This document shows, piece by piece, positions 1 through 4,759 of a stretch of 6,820 nt of DNA (positions are counted from its first letter, which is position 1; each line of letters begins with the position of its first letter). The notes under the pieces were generated by a model. It was not told where the DNA came from. It ran no database searches and worked only from the letters and a program-made list of their open reading frames with translations. The stretch is from Chloroflexia bacterium (GTDB taxonomy: Bacteria; Chloroflexota; Chloroflexia; Thermomicrobiales; UBA6265). Both the position numbers and the translations under genes were made by a program. The stretch lies in the NCBI GenBank assembly GCA_030430125.1, contig JAUIGA010000184.1, positions 1 through 6,820 on the forward strand, given 5' to 3'.

Positions 1-482
1 CGCGCTTCGAACGCCTCGTACCGGTGCCGCAGCCAGTCCCGGTCGGAAATCACCTGGCTCTGCGGGGAGGCCGCGGCCCCGATCTGGCTGCCGCGCGGCC
101 TGATCGCGAAGTAGGCGTCTGATTCCGCCGCGCTCGTGCGCTCCGCCACGCCGCCGATACGCACCTGCCGCTCCAGGTCTGGCCAGTAGAACAACAGCGA
201 CACCCGCGGGTTCTGCGTCAGCTCGGCACCCTTGCGACTGTCGTAGTTCGTATAAAAGACGAATCCGTCGTCGTTGTAGGACTTCAACAACACGGTGCGC
301 TGGGACGGTTGACCATCGCTGCCCACGGTAGCCACAATCATCGCGTTAGGCTCGGTCACGGACGATGCCGTCGCCTCGTCAAACCAGATGCGAAACTGCT
401 CGAACGGGTTGCGATGCGCGGTCGATTCGCCAAGCCCATCCCTGTAGTACTCCCGTCGCAAATTGGTCGATCGACTCTTCAT
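1..482 (-). CDS. pdxH: Pyridoxamine 5'-phosphate oxidase, 3' end cut by the window edge
   Basis: This FMN-dependent cytoplasmic enzyme oxidises pyridoxamine or pyridoxine 5'-phosphate to pyridoxal 5'-phosphate (PLP salvage and the last step of DXP-dependent PLP synthesis). I translated the minus strand by hand and read 160 residues. They run colinear with E. coli PdxH: the N-terminal LRREYYRDGL stretch (residues 8-17), NAMIVATVGSDGQPSQRTVLLK (46-67) covering the first barrel strand and FMN-phosphate contacts, FVFYTNYDSRKG (74-85), NPRVSLLFYW (91-100), LERQVRIGG (103-111) and RPRGSQIGA (128-136). Family members are about 210-220 residues, so roughly 50-60 C-terminal residues lie outside the window. 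The ATG at 482 is the most upstream possible start, because an in-frame TGA sits 9 bases before it (492-494). An AGGGTGAG Shine-Dalgarno-like stretch lies at 491-498, 8 bases upstream. The gene is divergent from the E1 gene. The family call is firm. Confidence 0.95.
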   Translation of the reverse strand, partial: MKSRSTNLRREYYRDGLGESTAHRNPFEQFRIWFDEATASSVTEPNAMIVATVGSDGQPSQRTVLLKSYNDDGFVFYTNYDSRKGAELTQNPRVSLLFYWPDLERQVRIGGVAERTSAAESDAYFAIRPRGSQIGAAASPQSQVISDRDWLRHRYEAFEA

Positions 483-530
483 TGTTTCGTCTCACCCTGT
501 CCCGCATCGGCGAATCTGGCGCAGCATCTC

Positions 531-543
531 CGGCATGATGCCG
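531..543. repeat. 13-base perfect palindrome in the pdxH/E1 divergent spacer
   Basis: CGGCAT (531-536) and ATGCCG (538-543) form a perfect 6-base inverted repeat around a single central base. It lies 49 bases upstream of the pdxH start and well upstream of the E1 start, where an operator could sit. A match this short can arise by chance in GC-rich DNA, so a regulatory role is only a possibility. Confidence 0.25.
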
Positions 544-633
544 CGTTGGCGTGGCGCATGCAACCGTGTCCCCAGCAGCCGGACACGATCCAGCCAGCGC
601 GCCGAGCCAGATCACAGGTTCGTCGCCAGACTG

Positions 634-662
634 CTGACGAGCGACGCCGGATTGGGTACGAT
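634..662 (+). promoter_or_regulatory. Candidate sigma70-like promoter for the E1 gene
   Basis: CTGACG at 634-639 matches the -35 consensus TTGACA at 4 of 6 bases. TACGAT at 657-662 matches the -10 consensus TATAAT at 4 of 6. The spacing is exactly 17 bases, and the E1 start at 770 is about 100 bases downstream. The -10 element is embedded in the perfect inverted repeat GGGTA-CGA-TACCC (654-666), which could let a regulator cover it. This is the best promoter-like pair I found in the 287-base spacer. I found nothing comparable on the minus strand for pdxH. Confidence 0.35.
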
Positions 663-769
663 ACCCGCAGACAATCGCTTTCCACGTCGCGGGGCAGAGA
701 ACGCCGGTCCCGCAGCGCCGCACGATCAACGTCGACCCCGCCAATGCACAGGAACAGGAGTCATCCATC

Positions 770-3196
770 ATGGTGACCATGCGCCAGGTCCCACCACGCT
801 CCGAAGATCAGCATATCTCCGGCCTGTCGCCGGAACAGATGGCCACGCTGCAGGAAATCGAGCGACGTGTCCTCTGGCTCTCGACGCTGATAGTCCACTA
901 CGCCAACAATGTTCGAGAGAACCCGGACAAGCCCACCAAGGTCGGTGGACACCAGGCAAGCTCCGCATCGGTGGTCTCCGTTCTCACCGCGCTCTACTTC
1001 CACTTCCTCCGCGCCGGGGACCGCGTGTCGATCAAGCCACACGCCTCCCCCGCCTACCACGCCTGCCAGTATCTGCTCGGCAACCTCGACAAGTCGTACC
1101 TCACCACCCTGCGCGAGTTCGGCGGGCTGCAGTCGTACCCCTCCCGCACCAAGGACCCCGACCCCGTCGATTTCTCCACCGGCTCGGTAGGGCTCGGGGC
1201 GGTGGCGCCGGTGTTCGCCTCGCTCGCTGCTGACTACGCGAAGATCAAGTTTGGCGAGGTCACCTCGAACCGCTTCATCTCGCTGATCGGCGATGCAGAG
1301 CTTGACGAAGGCAACATCTGGGAAACAGTCGCCGAGGATGCCGTCAACGATCTCGGCAACGTCATCTGGATCGTCGATCTCAACCGGCAGAGCCTGGACC
1401 GTGTGATTCCCGGCATCAAGGCGGCCCACCTCAAGGCGCTGTTTGCCGGCGCCGGCTGGAACGTCCACGAGGCGAAGTACGGAACCTGGCTCGAATCGGT
1501 CATGGCCGGCGAGCATGGCGACGCGCTGCGGGCGCGAATCGACGACATGTCGAACGAGGAGTACCAGGCGCTGATACGCATCGAAGATGGCGCCGAGCTG
1601 CGTCGGCGGCTCGCCGATGTCGCCGACCGGGAGCGCCGAAATGCGATTCTCGCGTCGGTCAAGGACATCCCCGACGATCAGATTCAAACCCTGACCGCCA
1701 ATCTCGGTGGCCACGACCTGCCGAAGCTCATCCAGGTGCTCAACAAGGCCGACGCCGAACGCGACGCCCCGTCGGTAATCTTTGCCTACACCGTCAAGGG
1801 CTGGGGGCTGCCGATTGCCGGCGACCCGCTGAATCACTCCCAACTGCTCACCGGCGAACAGATGGAGCAGCTCCGTTCATTGTTCGACATCGCCGAGGAC
1901 GAGCAGTGGGATGCCTTGCCCGCGGAGAGTCCCGCCGGCAGGCACGCGGCGGAAACCGCTGCCCTGTTGCACCAGGATCCTTCTGGCTTCACACTCGACG
2001 ACGCGACGGTTCCAACGACCATCGATGCGCGTCACCCGGCGCGCACTTCCACGCAGGAGGCCTTCGGGCGCACCCTGTTGCGACTCGGGGAGATTCCCGA
2101 CATCGGCGAGCGCATCGTGACCATTTCACCGGATGTCGCCACCAGCACCCACCTGGCGGGGTGGATCAACAAGGCGGGAGTCTTCTCCCGCGAGCGCGAG
2201 CAGGATTACGAGGATGGCGCCAAGCGCATGCTGCGCTGGCAACCGTCGCCGGAAGGGCAGCACATCGAGCTGGGCATCTCGGAGATGAACCTGTTCATGG
2301 CCCTGAGTCAGTTCGGCGTCGCCGGCGATCTCGCCGGGCAACCACTGATCCCCATCGGCACGGTCTACGACCCGTTTGTCTGCCGCGGGCTCGACGCGCT
2401 CATCTACGGGCTCTACATCGACGCGCGCTTCATCTTCGCCGGTACGCCGGCCGGGGTGTCGCTCAGTCCCGAAGGTGGCGCGCACCAGAGTACGGTCACG
2501 CCGTCGCTCGGCATCGAGCTCCCGAACCTGAACTTCTACGAGCCGGCCTTCGCACCGGAGGTCGACTGGATCATGCTGGAAGCGGTTCGCCAGGTGGCCG
2601 ACCGCGACCACGGTCGTTCGTCGTACCTGCGCCTGTCAACCAAACCAATCGACCAGAACCTGATGAAAGCGGCCGTTGAGCGGATCGGCGAGGACACGCT
2701 GCGATCGCAGGTGCTGGCCGGCGGCTATCGCCTCATCGACCGCACCGTCGACACACCCGACCTGCCTGCGCACGACGTTGTCCACATCGCCAGTGGCGGC
2801 ATCATGGTGCCGGAAGCGGTCGAGGCCGCCAGGCGGCTGCAGGCGGAAGGCGTTGCCGTGAACGTGATCAACGTCACCAGCGCCCAACGCCTGTACGCCA
2901 CGCTGACCGCGGCGCGCGCCTCCCTGCTGAAGGATGCCTGGGCGGATCCGGCCTACGGCCATCTCGCTACCCTGTTCCCGGCGAACGAGCGTCGCGCCCC
3001 GATCGTGACGGTGCAGGATGGCGCGTCGCACTCGCTGGCGTTCCTCGGATCGATCTGGGGGTCGCCGGTGGTGCCGCTGGGCGTGGACGAGTTCGGACAG
3101 TCCGGCGCGCGGCAGGAGGTCTACCGCAAGGTCGGTATCGACGCCGACCAGATCGTCAATGCCGGACTGCTCGCACTGGAGCTCGTTGACCGCTAA
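770..3196 (+). CDS. AceE-type homodimeric 2-oxo acid (pyruvate) dehydrogenase E1, ThDP-dependent
   Basis: E1 of this class decarboxylates a 2-oxo acid, usually pyruvate, on thiamine diphosphate and passes the acyl group to lipoyl-E2. The 808 residues follow the AceE order: pyrimidine-side transketolase-like domain with GGHQAS (59-64) and KPHASP (89-94), ThDP/Mg motif GDAELDE (174-180) ending at N205, the AceE-like NLGGHD (311-316), VKGWG with H356 in the active-site loop, the second domain with ELGISEMN (500-507, E505 the expected ThDP-activating Glu) and EGGAHQS (568-574), and the C-terminal domain with GVDEFGQSGARQEVYRK (771-787). Residue equivalents were aligned by eye. AGGAG at 756-760 lies 9 bases before ATG 770; the in-frame ATG at 779 is too far from it. 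E. coli AceE is 887 residues; here most of its N-terminal extension is absent. No E2 or E3 gene is in the window. Alternatives within the family include 2-oxobutyrate dehydrogenase (MdeB-like), so substrate is not settled. Confidence 0.9.
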   Translation: MVTMRQVPPRSEDQHISGLSPEQMATLQEIERRVLWLSTLIVHYANNVRENPDKPTKVGGHQASSASVVSVLTALYFHFLRAGDRVSIKPHASPAYHACQYLLGNLDKSYLTTLREFGGLQSYPSRTKDPDPVDFSTGSVGLGAVAPVFASLAADYAKIKFGEVTSNRFISLIGDAELDEGNIWETVAEDAVNDLGNVIWIVDLNRQSLDRVIPGIKAAHLKALFAGAGWNVHEAKYGTWLESVMAGEHGDALRARIDDMSNEEYQALIRIEDGAELRRRLADVADRERRNAILASVKDIPDDQIQTLTANLGGHDLPKLIQVLNKADAERDAPSVIFAYTVKGWGLPIAGDPLNHSQLLTGEQMEQLRSLFDIAEDEQWDALPAESPAGRHAAETAALLHQDPSGFTLDDATVPTTIDARHPARTSTQEAFGRTLLRLGEIPDIGERIVTISPDVATSTHLAGWINKAGVFSREREQDYEDGAKRMLRWQPSPEGQHIELGISEMNLFMALSQFGVAGDLAGQPLIPIGTVYDPFVCRGLDALIYGLYIDARFIFAGTPAGVSLSPEGGAHQSTVTPSLGIELPNLNFYEPAFAPEVDWIMLEAVRQVADRDHGRSSYLRLSTKPIDQNLMKAAVERIGEDTLRSQVLAGGYRLIDRTVDTPDLPAHDVVHIASGGIMVPEAVEAARRLQAEGVAVNVINVTSAQRLYATLTAARASLLKDAWADPAYGHLATLFPANERRAPIVTVQDGASHSLAFLGSIWGSPVVPLGVDEFGQSGARQEVYRKVGIDADQIVNAGLLALELVDR

Positions 3197-3210
3197 TTGT
3201 GACTTCCCTT

Positions 3211-3285
3211 TGTACGGGCCGGGCTTGTCCCGGCCCTCAATCGACGACACCGCATCTGAGGGAGGGCACAAGGCCCTCCCGTACA
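3211..3285. repeat. 75-base compound inverted repeat of two hairpins (REP/MITE-like)
   Basis: The ends TGTACGGG (3211-3218) and CCCGTACA (3278-3285) are perfect 8-base inverted copies. Each half is also a hairpin: GGGCCGGG-CTTGT-CCCGGCCC (3216-3236) and GGGAGGGC-ACAAG-GCCCTCCC (3260-3280). The second half, read on the minus strand, has the same outer bases and the same CTTGT loop as the first. Three of its eight stem pairs differ, and all three are changed on both sides so pairing is kept. This looks like two copies of one hairpin unit in opposite orientation. It sits between two convergent genes, 14 bases after the E1 stop. No T-run follows either hairpin, so it is not a classical intrinsic terminator, though it could slow polymerase from either side. 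A mobile palindromic repeat is my preferred reading. Confidence 0.7.
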
Positions 3286-3312
3286 TGATTCGGCCAGAAT
3301 TCACCTGCATTC

Positions 3313-3334
3313 CGAAGCAGATGGCTTCGCTTTT
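3313..3334 (+). terminator. Candidate intrinsic terminator for the E1 transcript
   Basis: CGAAGC (3313-3318), loop AGATG, and GCTTCG (3324-3329) form a perfect 6-base stem with a 5-base loop, followed by C and four T (3330-3334). It points in the E1 direction and lies 117 bases after the E1 stop. The T-run is short and the stem modest, so termination may be partial. Confidence 0.45.
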
Positions 3335-3347
3335 GGCCAACCGATCG

Positions 3348-3359
3348 CCCGAATTCGGG
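3348..3359. repeat. 12-base perfect palindrome beside the membrane-protein stop codon
   Basis: CCCGAATTCGGG is self-complementary over its full length and lies one base beyond the TAA (3361-3363) of the minus-strand membrane-protein gene. As RNA it could add a short stem at the 3' end of that transcript, but the sequence beyond it on the minus strand has no T-run. Its role is unknown. Confidence 0.3.
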
Positions 3360-3360
3360 G

Positions 3361-3918
3361 TTAGACCGCCGTGCGCGTGACATCCACTGGCGGCGAGGTC
3401 GGCCCGGTGGATTCGGACGGCGTCGAGGGCTCGAACTCCAGCAGAACGTTCTGCCCCTTGTAGGCGCCCCTGATCATCCGTCGCAGCAGCGCGACGAACT
3501 CGTCGTCCCCGCGCGAACCAGAAAGCCAGATTCGAAGGTCACGCGCGCCGGGTACCCCTTGCAGGCGCGCGCCGCCTGGCGCCCGGGAGACCCCGGCGAA
3601 TTCCGTCCAGCGGCGGAACGGTGTCCAGCCCGAACGAATCCCCAGGGTTGTCAATCTGTACCGGACCGGCAGCGCAACCAACACGACCGAGGATAGCGCC
3701 GCCACGATGGGTCCCCACCATGGCAAATCCCACGCAACAGTAAGCGCCATGGAACCGAGGATTGCCAGCGCGCCAGACGCGGCGTGCATCCGGAGACGCG
3801 CGAGCAGCGGCAGGCGCGCATCGTGGATCACCCGGCCGGCGGGTTGCCCGCCTCCGGGTCGCACGACGCGCAACCACGACATCAGGATGAGACCGAACAG
3901 AATGAGCATTGAGAGCAT
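3361..3918 (-). CDS. Small membrane protein with three predicted TM segments and a possible PH-like tail
   Basis: I do not recognise a named family. Starting at ATG 3918 the product has 185 residues. Residues about 2-17 (LSMLILFGLILMSWLR) form a hydrophobic segment, followed by a basic, Gly/Pro-containing linker (18-45). Two more segments lie at about 46-62 and 68-85. The remainder is soluble: YRLTTLGIR (87-95), an RRWTEFAGV stretch (102-110) and an amphipathic helix DDEFVALLRRMIRG (138-151). The pattern of beta-rich segments with 'lt..Gir', 'rW.e' and a final helix resembles bacterial PH-like domains attached to membrane anchors, but this is inference. The C-terminal 20 or so residues are Ser/Thr/Pro-rich. 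The start is uncertain: GTG 3978 would add 20 residues in front of the first segment, and neither start has a clear Shine-Dalgarno site. An in-frame stop at 4000-4002 limits the reading frame. The gene is convergent with the E1 gene. Confidence 0.7.
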   Translation of the reverse strand: MLSMLILFGLILMSWLRVVRPGGGQPAGRVIHDARLPLLARLRMHAASGALAILGSMALTVAWDLPWWGPIVAALSSVVLVALPVRYRLTTLGIRSGWTPFRRWTEFAGVSRAPGGARLQGVPGARDLRIWLSGSRGDDEFVALLRRMIRGAYKGQNVLLEFEPSTPSESTGPTSPPVDVTRTAV

Positions 3919-4136
3919 GGCAGTTGGGTGCGGCGCGCCGTTGCGCCGGTAGAATCGTGCGGCACATGCACCGACCACACGGCCGGGTCGCCGGCAGGTT
4001 CAGGTTTCCAGAAGGCCGGGTTGCAGCCGCATCGCTGTGGCCGTACCTCCACAGACATTCTACCCGGCTGTCAACACCCCAATGGGCGTCCCGGCACGCT
4101 GATTGTGAAAAACTGATCAATCTCCGCCGCGATCAT

Positions 4137-4180
4137 CTGTGCGCCGCGCACAGCCGAATCGCCACGCCTTCGCCGGCGTG
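4137..4180 (-). other. Two hairpins just after the His-rich gene, terminator-like but without a T-run
   Basis: CACGCC (4163-4168) and GGCGTG (4175-4180) form a 6-base stem with a 6-base loop, ending 4 bases beyond the stop of the His-rich gene. Ten bases further in the direction of transcription, CTGTGCGC (4137-4144) and GCGCACAG (4146-4153) form a perfect 17-base palindrome around one central base. Both could fold in the 3' end of that mRNA. Neither is followed by a T-run on the minus strand, so intrinsic termination is doubtful. The palindrome could instead be a protein-binding site upstream of the next minus-strand gene. I see nothing else supportable in 3919-4136. Confidence 0.35.
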
Positions 4181-4184
4181 CTGG

Positions 4185-4514
4185 TCAGCCGCGCTCGTCC
4201 CGCGACGGCTCCTGGGCGAGATCCTCCTGCTCCTCGATCGCCTCCGCCTCGTCATAGTCGTGCTCGTGCGCGTGCTCGCCATGATGATGATGCGCGTGGT
4301 CGTGATCGCCATCCTCAAGCGCCAGCTCGTAGTCGCCACTCGCGACGGCGTGGAGATCGCTCATCGCATCGTAGACCCCAAACGTCAGCTCGTCGAAACC
4401 AATCCGCCCCCGTACGTATCCGACGAAGGCGTCCGTCAGCTCGGCGCCGATCTGCCGGGCGAGGTCGATCTGCTCCGCTTCCTTGTTCCCGTTGCCGGTT
4501 GCACCATTCGCCAT
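4185..4514 (-). CDS. Small acidic protein with a histidine-rich C-terminal segment, function unknown
   Basis: The product is 109 residues and I do not recognise the family. Residues 1-12 are a polar Gly/Asn-rich start. Residues 13-65 look folded and mostly helical (AEQIDLARQIGAELTDAF, then RIGFDELTFGVYDAMSDLHAV). Residues 71-85 hold nine histidines in 15 positions alternating with Asp, Glu and Ala, followed by a strongly acidic tail (DYDEAEAIEEQED, 86-98). His/Asp clusters of this kind are seen in proteins that bind or store Zn, Ni or Co, so metal binding is plausible but not shown. There is no signal peptide or membrane segment, so it should be cytoplasmic. ATG 4514 is preferred because AGGGGG lies 6 bases upstream; the GTG at 4556 would add 14 residues but has no such site. 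It is divergent from the Agl23-type gene. Confidence 0.75.
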   Translation of the reverse strand: MANGATGNGNKEAEQIDLARQIGAELTDAFVGYVRGRIGFDELTFGVYDAMSDLHAVASGDYELALEDGDHDHAHHHHGEHAHEHDYDEAEAIEEQEDLAQEPSRDERG

Positions 4515-4520
4515 CTGCCA

Positions 4521-4526
4521 CCCCCT
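4521..4526 (-). promoter_or_regulatory. Ribosome binding site that sets the His-rich protein start
   Basis: On the minus strand AGGGGG is followed by TGGCAG and then the ATG at 4514, a 6-base spacing. This is the clearest Shine-Dalgarno site for this gene and favours ATG 4514 over the upstream in-frame GTG 4556. Confidence 0.6.
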
Positions 4527-4544
4527 GACGTTGAAAAGTTCGCG

Positions 4545-4572
4545 GTAACGTTTCACGGGCGCACGCCGTTAC
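4545..4572. repeat. Inverted repeat upstream of the His-rich gene
   Basis: GTAACG (4545-4550) and CGTTAC (4567-4572) are perfect 6-base inverted copies separated by 16 bases. They lie 31-58 bases upstream of the His-rich gene's start, where a dyad operator or a 5'-UTR stem could sit. A repeat this short may be coincidental. Confidence 0.25.
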
Positions 4573-4759
4573 ACCAGCAGTGGCCCGCGTGTCGGCCGGC
4601 GTCCTGCACCGCCGAGACGTTCCACTGTATCCTATCGTGAGCGCGCCGGCCCGTGCCCCGGTCCCGTGCGTGGCTCGATCCGGCCCCGGGGTCAGTGCGA
4701 CTCGGCGTCGACCCCGATCTGCAGGAACGTATCCACCCGCGCGATGCTGGAGAACAACC

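Noticed and set aside
463..1233. Plus-strand frame of 256 codons spanning the pdxH/E1 spacer and the E1 start
   Set aside because: It overlaps two recognisable genes in other frames and its product is Arg/Pro-rich without domain-like patterning.
761..1843. Long minus-strand open frame (360 codons) under the first half of the E1 gene
   Set aside because: It is an antisense shadow of high-GC coding sequence: the plus frame there gives an uninterrupted, recognisable AceE-type protein, while the minus frame gives no recognisable domain.
4057..4074. TTGACA (4074-4069) and TAGAAT (4062-4057) on the minus strand upstream of the membrane-protein gene
   Set aside because: The hexamers match promoter consensus well, but only 6 bases separate them instead of 16-18, so they cannot act together as a sigma70 promoter.
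3539..4120. Minus-strand frame overlapping the small membrane protein in another frame
   Set aside because: Its product lacks hydrophobic segments and is Arg/Pro/Ala-rich and Cys-containing noise, whereas the overlapping frame gives three clean membrane segments.
4637..4759. In-frame extension of the Agl23-type gene to GTG 4637 or GTG 4670
   Set aside because: The extra residues are Arg/Pro-rich and unlike a membrane-protein N-terminus, and I see no ribosome binding site better than the GGAG before GTG 4760.
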